A DNA stretch of 64,000 bases from Patagioenas fasciata (taxonomy: Eukaryota; Chordata; Aves; Columbiformes; Columbidae), in contig NC_092520.1 of the NCBI RefSeq assembly GCF_037038585.1, positions 63,012,001-63,076,000 on the forward strand, given 5' to 3'. Positions 23,885 through 36,500 of this stretch are shown piece after piece (within the stretch, counting starts at the first letter, position 1; every line of letters begins with the position of its first letter). The position numbers were made by a program, and so were the translations under genes. Under the pieces are notes generated by a model. The model made no database searches. It worked only from the letters and a program-made list of their open reading frames with translations, and was not told the origin of the DNA.

Positions 23885-25918
23885 GACTAAAAGTGTATCA
23901 TGGAAGACTGAAAGCAGTCTGCCAGTACATGTAGTCTATCCCTCCTGCAACTAAATGCAGGACTCAAGTGACCATTTGGATACCTTCCACATGTGCAATA
24001 CTAAATATCCAAAAAGTGAAACGTGTGGGAAAATGCACATGAATTCATTACAATAGGGGCTGACCTAAACTGCCCACGTAACAATAAAGGGGTTCAGGCA
24101 GTGGGGCAATGTATGGTCCTCACTTAGTACAGCAAAGAGCTGCATGGTTGGACTCTGGCAGATAAGTAAATTCAGCCAGTTGTGTCGGTAGTTTGCTGAA
24201 CAGGCAAAAATATTTCTCTGATGCTTTACTACAGCCACCTGTCAGAGGATGGGTAGAGCAGTCAGTAATCCACAGAGATCCCCAAGGAGCTTTCTTCTGC
24301 CTTTGTTTAATCACAGCAGTGAGAAAAGATGATTCAGCCTTTCACAAGAGATGCATAAGAGGTATGAAAGCGAAAGAGACTTCCTCAGCCAGCTGTCCTG
24401 AGCCGGTGTGATCTGATCACTGCAGCTTGCACCTGGGGACTGAGGTGCTGTGGTATTTTTGCCATTCTTGCCCATCCCCAAGCCCCCGGCAGATTGCCAA
24501 GGATGCAGGCTCCCACAATCACCCTCATTTTGGACATTAAAATAGAAAGCACATTTCTGTCTTCAGTCTCCCCAGCTAACTGTGATTCATTTCTCTCTGG
24601 ATTTGGCTTTTATGTGCACCCCAACTGACACCCATTATTTTTGATTCTGTATTTGATGAGATTCTGCCTTTTCCTTTTTTTTTTTTTTTTCTCCCCATTT
24701 TACTGTAGTTGCAGCTCACTCAGTATCTCCCTAATTTGATAGCTCTGTTCCGGGATCTGGCACAGCACTCAATCAGTCTCTTTGCCGATACAATACTATT
24801 TCTTTCCTCACAAAGACTTTGTTTTCTTAACATCCAAATTGTGCGGAGAGGCCTGTATGTTCCCATAGTCCATGTGCTCTAAAGCATAGCAAATTACTAT
24901 CTAGAAAAAGCACTCTGTAGTCCCCTGTGCAAGCCGAAGCATGCTCCTTGGCATGATGCCATTCCCATTTTACAGTGCAATGTAGTCTCAGGGAGAAGGT
25001 TCTCAAGAGGGCACCAGAGATGATGTGCACAGTGGAAATGTAGGTGCAACTAGACACCAACTCAATCACTGCGCTCAACACGTAGTATTCTGCAAGACAA
25101 AAACATCCCACGTTTTAAATGCTACACAAGGCACATGCTGAGCTCCCCTACCCATGATCTGCAATGACTAAAATCCTTCAGCAATCCCTAAGTACACCAA
25201 AACCTACCTCTAGTGATTTGGAACCAGCAAGGGGTTGTGTGGGAGTGCACAGGGCTTTCTGCTCAAGCAAAGTGTTTGCTGGGGACTTATTAAATGCCTT
25301 ACCCCCTTGCCTTTTGTCCTTCCACATTTTTCTTCTGTGTCAAATACCTGTTCTCACAACCCTCTCCCAATTTGCCCCTGTCACCATGTGAGCAGGCGCT
25401 TTGATTTCAGTGTACCAGGACAGCCCCCTGAAAGCCTTGGGAGTGGAAATCATGGGAGTGACTGGAGCTCACTTCTGATCTGCTACAAAAAACCCACATA
25501 CTCTCCACAGGTAGCCCGTGTCTTCTGCTGAGCAGGGGAACTGTTCCTTGTCAGCAGCCCAAGGGCGGGCTCTTGCTTGCCCCAGGCACCTGTGAGGAAG
25601 CAGATATGCTGCATCTTCTCAGAAGAGCCAGGTGGCTCAGCTCCCCTTTGGGCTCAGGCACTACAAAGGGACAAAGTAGCTGCTGAAAGGGTTATTGCAA
25701 AGTCTTGGCTGGTTATCCTCTGTTTCAGTCCTGTTTGATCCAGTTAACCCTTTTCAGCTGGGGAACTGGAGGTGGAGTGTGCTTCTCGCTCCAGAATCTT
25801 CCTGCAGAGTTCAGGCTCCCACAAAAAAGTGCTTGCTGGGGCTGGGACCTCCTTCCCAACAGCTGGCCTCCTGGGGCCCTGCACCTCCTTTACTGCACAA
25901 TTTGGGATTCATTTCTTA
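23885..25918. other. Unassigned intergenic sequence
   Basis: No gene or classified repeat is seen apart from a T-run at about 24675-24690. Open frames stay below 100 codons. Confidence 0.45.
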
Positions 25919-27000
25919 ATCATAGAATCATTTCAGTTGGAAGAGACCCTCAGGATCATTGAGTCCAGCCATAACCTAACCCAACTCTAGCACTAAACCA
26001 TGTCCCTAAGAACCTCGTCTAAACACCTTTTAAACACCTTCAGGGATGGTGGCTCCACTGCTTCCCTGAGCAGTCTGTTCCAATGCCTGACAACCCTTTC
26101 CATGAAGAGTTTTTTTCTGATATTCTAAGCCTCCCCTGGCACAACTTGAGGACATTTCCCTCAGCCGCTCCTCATCAGACTTGTGCTCCAGACCCCTCAC
26201 CAGCCTCATTGCCCTTCTCTGAACTCGCTCCAGCACCTCAGTGTCTTTCTTATGATGAGGGGCCCAAAACTGAACACAGGATTCAAGGCAGGGCCTCACC
26301 AGCACTGAGTACAGTGGCACAATCACTTCCATAGCCCTGCTGGCCACACTATTCCTGATAAAAGCCAGGATGCTGTTGGCCTTTTTGGCCACCTGGGTAC
26401 ATTGCTGGCTCACATTCAGTTGACTGTCAATCAACAGCCCCAGATCCTTTTCCACCAGGCAGCTTTCCACCACTCTTCCCTGAGCCTGCAGCACTTCCTG
26501 GGGTTGTTGTGACCCACGTGCACGACCCGGCACTTGGCCTTGTTAAACCTCATAAAATTGGCCTCAGTCCATCAATCCAGCCTGTCCAGGTTCCTCTGCA
26601 GAGCCTTCCTACCCTCCAGCAGATCAACACTCCCACCCAGCTTGGTGTCATATGCCACCTTACTGAGGGTACACTCAATCCTCTCATCCAGAGATTAAAC
26701 AGAATTGGTCCCAATACTGAGCCCTGGAGAACACCACTCGTGACCGGCCACCAACTGAATTTGGCTCCATTCACCACAACTCTTTGGGTCCGGCCCTTCG
26801 GCCAGTTCTTTATCCATCACAGAGTGCACCCATCCAGGACATGAGCTGCAGCTTCCCCAGGAGAAAGCTGTGGAATATGGTGTCAAAGGCATTACTGAAC
26901 TCTAAGTACACAACACCTACAGCCTTTCCCTCATCTCCTAGGTGGATCATCTTGTCATACAAGGAGGTCAGATTGATTAAACAGGACCTGCCTGGTCCTG
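25919..27000 (-). mobile_element. CR1 LINE, longer 3' copy with reverse-transcriptase remnants
   Basis: At about 1.08 kb this is the longest CR1 in the window. The 3' end (catagaatcatttcagttgg) is at the low side. Going inward in antisense it encodes the C-terminal block ([20 protein letters not shown]), [11 protein letters not shown] and, near its 5' limit, an AVGVVYLEFSNAFDT reverse-transcriptase block. Frames are broken between these blocks. The insertion ends at a G/T-rich run, probably its 5' truncation point or a later expansion. Confidence 0.9.
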
Positions 27001-27110
27001 TTTGGTTTTCCTTGCTGTGTTTTTGTTTGTTTGGTTGGTTGCTTTTGTTTGTTTGTTTGTGGTTTTTTTTGGGAGTGGGGAGGGTTGGTTTGTTTGGTTT
27101 GGTTTTCCCC
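27001..27110. repeat. (TTTG)n / G-T-rich simple repeat
   Basis: Runs of gtttgtttg, ggttggttg and a ggttttttttggg segment, on the 5' side of the CR1 copy. It produces a Lys/Asn/Gln-rich shadow frame on the minus strand with no biological meaning. Confidence 0.7.
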
Positions 27111-28027
27111 AATAGATTTGGAATAATCTGTTTTGGTTTCTTTCCCTCTCTTTGCCAGTGCCTCTTCCCCTTCAGTTTTAGGGTATCGCACATGCTCTGC
27201 ACACTCTTGTGGAGCGGCAGAACAGAGAGTCTGGAGGAGGATGAGAGCAGAACTGGACTCCTAGACCTGCAGGTCCCTGGGGGCAACCGAGAGGCATATG
27301 GCACATGTAAATTTTTGTTTCACAAATTTCACTGATCTTACCCATGGACCCACCCATGAGGACAAGCCAGGCAGCTCTCACCTGTGTGGGAGCATGGCCT
27401 CAGTGTTGTACAGCTCGTGAGGGCCAAAGAAGATACTGCAGTGCTGGAAGGCAATGCCTGGAGAAAATTTGGATAGCAGCAAGTATCCAGCTGGGTAGGA
27501 CACTGAGTATTTTCCTCTCACTGCTAGCAGGGGTACGTACACAGACAAAGAGGTGGAGATGCAGGAGGGCACCTAAGAGAAGCCCAACCTGCCTTGACAC
27601 CCCCAAGCCAGCACAGGGCACCCCAGCATGAGGGCCAGGCCAGGCAGCGAGAGACTCAACTTCCCATTGCGTTTTCAGGTGAGGACATTCCTGCTCTGAC
27701 CTCCTCACAAGATTTGGACTCCCTGCATATACAGTAATTTGTGTATGTTTCAGGCTTTTTACTGGTGCATCAAACATAGTGGCGGATCACTTGGAGGTTT
27801 GGAGACCTTCTGACACCTGCCACTCCTGCATGGACCTCTGCTCCTAGACAGCAGGAAACCCCATTTACAATGAATTCCTCAAGCCCATGTTGTGCTTAGA
27901 TTAGGCAAATTTCTTTGCTGCTTCGATAAGAGAGAAACCCAACATCTATATCAGGTGAAACAGGCACTGTGAGTCATTTGCACCGGGGGCAGACTTCTGC
28001 CTTTTGAAAATAAATTTCTGTGAAATA
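27111..28027. other. Unassigned intergenic sequence
   Basis: No gene or repeat is recognised. Overlapping open frames up to 125 codons on both strands show no domains. Confidence 0.45.
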
Positions 28028-28603
28028 TGTAATTGGTTTTGTCTAAGACAGAGTTAATAGAGTTAATTTTCTTCCTAGCAGCTGACATAGGATTGTGTTT
28101 TGGATTTAGTATGAGAAGAATGTTGATAATACACTGATGGTTTGGTTGTTACCAAGCAATGTCTATACCAAGTCAAGGAGTTTTCAGACAGAGGGCTGAA
28201 GGTGCACAAGGAGTTGGGAGGGGACACAGCTGGGACAGCTGACTCAAACTAGCAAAGGCATATTCCATGCCATATGGCATCACGCTCAGTATATATTTTG
28301 GGGGAAGAAGAAGGAAAGGGGGATGTTTGGAGTGATGGTGTTTGTCTTCCCAAGTAACTGTGACACGTGATGGAGCCCGGCTTTCCTGGAGATGGCTGAA
28401 CACTTGCCTGCCCATCAGAAGTGGTGAATGAATTCTCTGTTTCGCTTTGCTTGCGGCACAGCTTTTACTTTACTTAATAAACTGTCTTTATTTCAACCCA
28501 TAAGTTTCCTCACTTATACCCTTCCAATTTTCTCCCCCATCACACCAGGGAAAAGCAAGTGGCTGCGTGGTGCTGAGTTCTCAGTTGGGGTTAAACCATG
28601 ACA
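28028..28603 (+). mobile_element. Solo LTR (family A)
   Basis: A 576-bp LTR from TGTAATTGGTTTTG to GGTTAAACCATGACA. It has a TATATA near 28290-28295 and an AATAAA at 28476-28481. It matches the reverse copy at 12683-13248 along its length and shares both ends with 63456-63902. No internal retroviral sequence adjoins it and no clear target duplication is visible (aaata against gcaac). Confidence 0.82.
28476..28481 (+). terminator. Polyadenylation hexamer in family A LTR
   Basis: AATAAA sits about 128 bp before the LTR's 3' end, the usual place for the R/U5 polyadenylation signal, and separates the R and U5 parts. Confidence 0.5.
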
Positions 28604-30009
28604 GCAACTCTAATTCCGGAAAGGTTTTATCTTGCTGGCCATAGAAGACTTTGGCCCTTGCATCTGCCTTTTTTTTTCCCATTGCTACTCCTTCTTCTGC
28701 TCTCAGAAGTAACATGCCTGAAGCTACAGGTCTGAGACCATGTGCATAAATTGCTGCCAAGTATTGTCCTGGAATGCTGTTAAATTCAATATAATTTCTG
28801 GGAATATTTGTGTTCATTCAGAAACAGTTTTGCTGTATGCAGATTTCAGTGGTTATCCTGTCAGAACCAGGGTAATGATATGTCTGAATTTATCCAGTGC
28901 CTGGATAAATTCAGACATTTCATACAAATAAATTTTGAGTCCTGCATCTGCATTTACACAGCTTAGGAGCACATCTATACTGAAATAATTCAGTGTTTTG
29001 CAAAGTAAGGTCTCTACAGCAGACATAGGACAGCAGCTCACTTTATTCATAATAATTTAAAAACTCAGTAGTATAACACAAAATTATTGGTGCCATTTGT
29101 GGCAAAGAGGTTACCACTTTATTCTCAGGCTGAATATTTTCATCACCTCATTTTCCTGCTTGGCCTCTGTTCCTCTTCTAGTCCCTGAAATCTCTGGATT
29201 TCTCATCACTGGGTCTCATCTTGTCTTTCACTGGATTTTTTGATGCAACTTTCTACACTGGAAAAGCTCCTGTAAATCCTTGCGAATCTCCATCTCAAAG
29301 AGCTGCCTATACTGAGGATACAACCTTTCTGCTCCTTCTGCCTTGCTGCACGGCTAGTTTGTTGGTCATTTTCTGAAGTTCTTTGGGGATGAGGCAGTCA
29401 TGTTCCTATTCGGTCTCCTCAGCCTCACACTACCCAGCTGCCCGACGCAGGAGGTCACCTCTGCATATCTCAATTTGTTCACTGTGCAAATTGAGTCTGA
29501 GGGATGATCTTATTCTCCTGTCTTCGGGTACAGCAGGATTATTCCCTCAGTTGTTCTGCCTTTTACTACCGGGGCCATGGCAGGCTTAACCTCAGGCAGA
29601 GTACCAAAGACCTAATAAACAGGGCTTATTATTTTGAGCTTGGTGCCACACTAACCTGGTTACAGAGCTTAGAGCTGGCACACGTTTGGCTGGGGGCTGT
29701 GCAGTGCTGATCTGAGCAGCGTCTCAAGACCTTGAGAAACACAGGGCTGTTGCAGTCAATGTGCCCACCGAGACTGGATCATCCCCAGCAAGCCAGGCAC
29801 AGCTACAGGGACTGGGAGGAGCTGCTGGTCCCAGAGCACAGAGGGGTCTGCTGGGGGCAATGGTTGTTGGCCACTGCCCCTTTCATTGCATCTGATACTG
29901 AACAGCACAGGATGTGACCTCCGGTTTGAAATTAGTCTTTCAAAGCAAAACTCACCCTGCACAGTGGCTCCCAGGAGTGTTTCTTAGCTCTTTGGTTTCA
30001 ACATGTGCC
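28604..30009. other. Unassigned intergenic sequence with a hairpin
   Basis: Apart from the hairpin at 28881-28917, I recognise no gene or repeat. Confidence 0.45.
28881..28917. repeat. Perfect short hairpin (inverted repeat)
   Basis: TGTCTGAATTTATCCAG at 28881-28897 is followed by TGC and then its exact reverse complement, CTGGATAAATTCAGACA, at 28901-28917. One more base pair (28880 with 28918) and, beyond a mismatch, four more extend the stem. Nothing nearby explains it as part of a known element. Confidence 0.9.
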
Positions 30010-30455
30010 TGGAGAGAGTTGAGAAGGGCAATGAAGCTGGTGAGGGGTCTGGAGCACAAGTCTGATGAGGAGCAGCTGAGGGAACTGGGGCTGTTTAGCC
30101 TGGAGAAAAGGAGGCTGAGGGGAGACCTTATCGCTCTCTGCAACCACCTGAAAGGAGGTTGTAGCATGGAGGGGGTTGGTCTCTTCTCCCAAGTAGCAAG
30201 TGATAGGACGAGAAGAAATGGCCTCAAGTTGCACCAGGGGAGGTTTAGATTGGATATTAGGAAAAATTTCTTCATTAAGAGGGTTGTGAAGCACTGGAAC
30301 AGGCTGCTCAGGGAAGTGGTGAAGTCACCAGCCCTGGAGGGGTTTAAAAGGCATTTAGACGAGGATCTTAAGGACATGGTTTAGTGCTAGAGTTAGGTTA
30401 TGGTTGGACTCAGTGATCCTGAGGGTCTCTTCCAAACAAGATGATTCTATGATTC
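30010..30455 (+). mobile_element. CR1 LINE 3' fragment, first of a tandem pair
   Basis: An open frame of over 110 codons covers the CR1 C-terminal end ([57 protein letters not shown]). It then ends with gttggactcagtgatcctga and an attctatgattct tail. Few frame breaks suggest a moderately young copy. Confidence 0.92.
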
Positions 30456-30483
30456 TACAGTTTACACACACATTCTCACATTC

Positions 30484-30805
30484 TCTCTGCAACCATCTGA
30501 AAGGAGGTTGTAGCATGGAGGGGCTTGGTCTCTTCTCCCAGGGAACAAGCGATGCTACAAGAGGAAATGGCCTCAAGTTGTACCAGGGGAGGTTTAGATT
30601 GGATATTAGGAAAAAATTCTTCCCAGAAAGTGTTGTCAGGCATTGGAACAGGCTGCCCAGGGAAGTGGCTGAGTCACCATCCCTGGAGGTGTTTAGAAGA
30701 TGCATGGATGAGGTTCTTAGGGACATGGTGTAGTGCCAGAGTTAGGTTAATGTTTAGACTCAATGATCTTGATGGTCTCTTCCAACCAGAATGATTCTGT
30801 GATTC
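30484..30805 (+). mobile_element. CR1 LINE 3' fragment, second of a tandem pair
   Basis: It starts at tctctctgcaaccatctgaa, a point also present inside the first copy, and ends with agactcaatgatcttgatgg and gattctgtgattc. By eye it differs from the neighbouring copy at roughly one base in eight, so it is a separate insertion or an old duplication, not a recent one. Confidence 0.9.
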
Positions 30806-31452
30806 CCTGGTGGTGTTCCAACTGCTGGTCCATCAGTTCCCCTCCGCCTTCTCTGTCTTTGGGAAGCTAGCGCTGCACAACACAGTCCAGCAAGTCCTCA
30901 GCTGAGAGATCAGGAATACAGGAGTGCAGGTGGAAGCAGGGAGCACATGTTGAGCATGACGTGAAAAGACCAACTCCTACTGAGTGCTGTAGTAGTCATT
31001 TTGTAGATGCAGCTATCCAAAATTATGTGCAGTAATTGAAGGAATGTAAGCAGCTCCAGGAGGGCATGCTGCACACCTAAATGTGTATGGAGGTCACCTG
31101 TCCTGCTCTGTAGCTGTGGCAATTGCAAGTAGATCTGTTCAACATATCTTTTTCACAGATCACCGTTATTAATTTCCCATAGCTCCCATCCCAAAGGCTG
31201 CTTTCCAGTAAGGGTAACAAGATTCCTTTTGTTCCTAAACTTCTAAGTTCTGAAAAGATTCAGTAGATAAAGCCCAAATTACACTGAATTATAAAACTGA
31301 CACAAGCTCCTCTACCTGGTTCCTCCTGCAGATTGCACTGCAGGTCTAGCACATCCTGCTGATGGGCAGGCATCACCCACGTTAGGAAGAGGTGGCTTTG
31401 CAGACACCTTGAAAACATGAAGGTGGGTGCTGCCACTGTAGACAAGATCCTT
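30806..31452. other. Unassigned sequence
   Basis: No gene or repeat is recognised between two CR1 copies. Confidence 0.45.
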
Positions 31453-32408
31453 ATCACAGAATCCCAGAATCACAGAATGTTAGGGATTGGAAGGGAGCTC
31501 AAAAGATCATCTGGTCCAATGCTCCTGCCGGAGCAGGAACACCTAGATGAGGTTACACAGGAAGGTGTCCAGGCTGGTTTTGAATGTCTCCAGAGAAGGA
31601 GAATCTGCAACCTCCCCAGGCAGCCTGTTCCAGTGCTCTGGCACCCTCACCGTGAAGAAGTTTCTTCCCAAATTTAAGTGGAACCTCCTGTGTTTCAGTT
31701 TATACCCATTGACCCTTGTCTTATCAATGGTTGTCACTGAGAAGAGCCTGGCTACATCCTCATGACACTCACCCTTTTTACATATTTATAAACATTAATG
31801 AGGTCACCCCTCAGTCTCCTCTTCTCCAAGCTAAAGAGACCCAGCTCCCTCAGCCTTTCCTCATAAGGGAGATGCTCCACTCTCTTATCATCTTAGTTTT
31901 TCTGCGCTGGACTCTCTCCAGCAGTTCCCTGTCCTTCTTGAACTGAGGGGACCAGAACTGGACACAATATTCCAGGTGTGGTCTCACCAGGGTGGAGTAG
32001 AGGGGGAGGAGAACCTCTCTCAACCTACTTACCACGCCTTTTCTAATACACCCCAGGGTGTCATTGGCCTTCCTGGCCACAAGGGCACAGTGCTGGCTCA
32101 TGGTCATCCTGCTGTCCACCAGGACCCCCAGGTCCCTTTCCCCTACACTGCTCTCTAACAGGTCATTCCCCAACTTATACTGGAACCTGGGGCTGTTCCT
32201 GCCCAGATGCAAGACTCTACACTTGCCCTTGTTATATTTCATTAAATCTTTCCCCGCCCAACTCTCCAGTCTGTCCAGGTCTCGCTGGATGGCAGCACAG
32301 CCTTCTGGCGTGTCAGTCACTCCTCCCAGCTTGGTGTCATCAGCAAACTTGATGACAGTGGACTCTGTTCCCTCATCCAAGTCATTGACAAATATACTGA
32401 ATAATACT
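31453..32408 (-). mobile_element. CR1 LINE 3' copy with open reverse-transcriptase end
   Basis: The 3' end (tcacagaatcccagaatcac) is at the low side. In antisense, an uninterrupted frame of about 185 codons (to 31850) carries the reverse-transcriptase catalytic block FADDTKLGG, then [21 protein letters not shown] and [16 protein letters not shown]. Beyond 31850 it is frameshifted from the final part of the protein. The 5' truncation falls just before the IFVNDLDEG block, so most of the polymerase is missing. It belongs to a third CR1 subfamily, with the gttacacaggaaggtgtcca 3' end. Confidence 0.92.
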
Positions 32409-33197
32409 TGTGTTTCTAGCCTGGCAAGAAGAAATATAATGAATACTGTGCAGCTTGATTGGCCGTTCAGCTGTAGATATTCAGGAGTCTTCTTGGTGGA
32501 ACACTGCTCCACCAGTGATTGAGCCATGGACTTGGTTTCAGTGTAAAACACGTGTCTCTCCTGCTTGAACTTCAGCTGTCTGAGGCTGGTTCCTGCTGAT
32601 CTGGGAATGGTTATCAAGTCCTGCGTGTGCAGCTGAGTCACACAGAAGCAAAAAGAATTTACTCATTAGAACTTGCTGTGCTTTTTGGAGGGAGAGAGTG
32701 TGCCTAACTTTTATTCTTGTACCACAAGTAACATTCATTATGCTTTTTGGGGGGTGCCATTCATAGAAAAATTACAATTTTGAGTGTGGCAAAGCTTTTA
32801 ATTTGGATACTCCAAGTGTATGGTATCATTGTAGTGTATTTAAAAAAAAAATATTGCAGCCAGATACGCATTTAAAATAAACCATCTGCTTTAAACCAGA
32901 GTTCCTTTGATCTTGGCCTGTAAACAGTCACCACTTTGAGACAGGAAACTCCAGGAGCAGAAGGAGAGGTGTGAAATATCTGGGAGTCATTAAGCTGTGT
33001 GGCAGAAATGTAGTTACCAAGTGCCAGGAATAGCAAACATGCTTACACAAGACTCTTTTTTTAAAAAAAAAATATTTTTTTTCTTGGTTTAAGTGAGTCT
33101 CAAAGATTTCTTGCCCTGTGGACCTGTGTCTCCCCAGTCAGTGGCAGCAGTGAGGTGGGGATGCTGCCAGGTGCCATCTTCCACCAGCACTACTTCT
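32409..33197. other. Unassigned sequence
   Basis: AT-rich sequence with A- and T-runs near 32842-32850 and 33056-33082. No gene is recognised. The CR1 frame runs on by chance for about 78 codons into this flank. Confidence 0.45.
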
Positions 33198-33560
33198 GTT
33201 TTTTCAGCCTGGAGAAGAGAAGGTACCAGGGAGACCTTATTGCGGCCTTTCAGTACTTCAAAGAGGCCTATAAGAAAGATGGGGACAGACTTTTCAGCAG
33301 GGCCTGTTACAATAGGACAAGGAGTAATGGTTTTAAACTAAAGGAGGGGAGATTCAGGCTAGACAGGAGGAAGGAATTTTTTACAGTGAGGGCAGTGAAA
33401 CACTGGCCCAGGTTGCCAAGAGAAGTGGTAGATGCCCCATTCCTGGAGACATTCCAGGCCAGGCTGGACAGGGCTCTGAGCAACCTGATCTGGTTGCAGA
33501 TGTCCCTGCTCATTGCAGGGGGGTGGACTAGATGACCTTTGAAGGTCCCTTCCACATAGC
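33198..33560 (+). mobile_element. CR1 LINE 3' fragment
   Basis: The frame is open from FSLEKRRYQGDLIAAFQYFK through RFRLDRRKEFFTVRAVKHWP to ARLDRALSNLIWLQMSLL, then comes the ggtggactagatgaccttt 3' end. The terminal short repeat has been lost or changed (ccttccacatagc). It is the same subfamily as the copy at the left edge. Confidence 0.9.
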
Positions 33561-36500
33561 ATTACGAGCAAGCGAGGAAGGGTCCAGATGTCCCATCCCC
33601 ACATGCCCAGGAGGTTCAAGGTTGCACTACATCAGCTCTGCTGGCATGGGAAGGTAGGGTGAGCAGCACCATGATACTGAAAGAGTGCTAGAAAAGGGTT
33701 GGGGGTGTTTTTTTGGTGGGGTTGTGGTTGTATTTCCCACCTCCCCCCCCCTCTCTTTATTTCCCCCTAAGTTTTCCACTGACTGGAAGAAATTGGTTGG
33801 CCACAGAATAAGTAGAGAAGTGTGCAAGGCCATAGGTCAGAAAGTGTGCACTGCTGATAAAAGCTTCTGCCATAGGTTGGATCTGGTAGACAGGACAGCA
33901 AGGATTCCTTTTCAATTCTGGGTTTGTTTTGCACTCAGAATTTACTTTGATGTTTTATGAGGCAGCTCTTCTTGGATGTATTACATTTGTAATCAGAATG
34001 GCAGAAGCTCGTTAGTGATTTATAACTTGGCTATAAATGTTAAGCTGGGGTTCAATTTCAGATTGCAGAAGGACGATGGCTTGTCAAAGAAGTTTGGTAA
34101 AACAGACTTACAGAGAGCCTTTTGCCAGCTGATGGAACGCGAGTCTGAACAAGGATCAGGATTTGATCGCATTCAGAAAAGTTTGCAGGGTCAGAAAGCA
34201 TTTGCAAGACGTCTTGAAGCTGAGCAGCATCTCATCTTCATCTAATGCGTATCTCAAATGATAGCTTTCTTTTGCAGCTGTTAGAAGTTTAGACTAATAT
34301 TTTATCTGGAATTAGGGGATCGATTAAAAAAAATAATCAAATATATTAACCATGATGAAGTTGTGTAACTCTTCCGTTTTCCCTCTTCCAGCATTGCTGA
34401 ACTTCAACTGCTTGGTCAGAAATATTCGATATCAAAATACTGCCTGAATTTGTACTTATTCATGTTTCTGCCAAAATTGGCAGATGGTTTTGAAAAACAA
34501 AACAGGAAGCTAGATTTGGGAGAAATAGGGCAAAACCATCTACATAAGTCAGAAAATCAACTGAAATTTCACACAAAAATGTGTGGAAATTGAGTCTCAA
34601 CCGAAGACACAACCAGGAGGATGATTGAGAGCAAGTGTTTAGTGTATTCCATATGAAATTCATGGTGGTGCTGTTGAGTAAGTCTAGGCAGATGTAAGCT
34701 GCAGTTTTGGAGAACCATTCCCAGAACCAAGATGACAGGAAGACAGAACATCACCTAAAGTAATGTTTGGTTGATAAAAGCCACGAAAATTCTAGATTTG
34801 GACAAAAGGCCCGAGAACTAACAGTCCTACAATACTATTGCCCTTGCTAAACGTAACACTTGTGAGAATTTAACTACAAAAAAACAGCAATCTTTTCAGG
34901 AATTGCAGGGCACAGCATAAGTAAAATGGCTCAGCACTGCTGGTGATCATCAGAAGCTGAAACTTCGTTAACGCTGGACTGAAGAGGATTTATGAGCCTT
35001 ATGAAGCTTCTTAAACTACGTCAGCTGGTCTAACACAGTGAAACAGGCAAGTCCTCAGTTATTTTCATTGTAAGGTATTTTAAAACAATGTGTCATCAGT
35101 GGTTACACACGTAAAGACAACTGGTAGAACAGTAGAACTCATCCCATGTTTCACAATATAAGTTCTTCACCTAACTCAGCACCTTCCCCACCAGAAGTGC
35201 AGTTGGATCTGTTTGGTTCATTACTTTTTATCATTTTATTGCTTGCATGTATCTGAAATTAGAAGACAACCTGAAAAACAGGAAATTCCAATGAAACTTA
35301 AGAAAACTTTTTCCCGTGAGGGTGGTATGGGTACCACATGCGTGGATGTGCATCCACCAACCTCAACCATGCTGTGATTCTTTGGCTCCCTATTTCACGT
35401 TCTATCTAAGATTTATGGGATAAGTACACGTTGTCTCAAAAAAACACCTGTAAAAAGGCAGTCTCAGAATTCTTATAAAATGGGTATTTAATGCTTTAAA
35501 AATTACACTCTTGGCTGAGGTACCCTCCATCACACGCCTCTATCTTTTGCAGCATTAGTTGTAAAGGAAACAACCCTGCAAACCCACACGGTGTGTCTAC
35601 ATCATATGGCCTTCACTGGTCTTCTACATTTAATTAGAATTTAATATCTAGCTTCCATGGGACGTGACAACTGACACAGACCTTGGCATCTGTCCCTCTG
35701 TTAGCGTGCGGCTGAACATACACACATAGAAGTGCTTTTCAAAATAAAGCTGTAAGTTCTCTCTTTGAACTTGAAACATGGTGTCTTCCAAGATATTTTT
35801 AGGTGAAAAGATGTAAAACTCGTGTGAATAAAAACCAAAAATACACTTAAAAAAACCAACCCTGGCCTTATGAATACAGTATGAATATTGCTGTGCTAAA
35901 ATTATGTACCTAAAATTTTACCATCAGCACAGACACATGCAAACTTAGTTGTTACCCAAGGAAAATCCTTTAGGAATCAGTTTATAGCCATATACCTAAG
36001 ATGGCAGTGCTTATTGAAAGTTAAGAGTTGCTTTGATTTATTTGAAGCAACACAAGAACGCACATGCAGAAAGCTTGGAAAATACTAAAAGAACCCCAAA
36101 CCAAGCGCTACAACAAATTTAAGTTAGTATCTAATGTTAGAATAGCACACGCGCCTCTGGGTACTACACCAGCAAATTAAATTTGGGTGAGATTTGGTTT
36201 TCCTTGATGGTCTTGTTTGTCTCCAGAAGGCCCTGGGGAGTTTTGCTGGTCTGGTCAACCATTTGCAAAAGGCCGGTCAATTTTCCTATCAGTGCTACTC
36301 AATGTGAATACACCGCGGGTATCCTGTGTGGATAGTGAACAACGCAGAGTGTAACGTCTCTTTAAAACACTGACTTCTCTGTCATCTGTAGAATTTTGCC
36401 TAAAAATGATCAAAAGGAGACTATAATTTCCATGAAAATCAGATGGCCGGTATTTTAACCCATTTTAGGAGTTCTAGGCCAATATAACCTTCATACACAG

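Noticed and set aside
26810..27304. Minus-strand open frame with a Lys/Asn/Gln-rich segment
   Set aside because: It reads through the simple G/T repeat and the CR1 reverse-transcriptase remnant. It is not a host gene.
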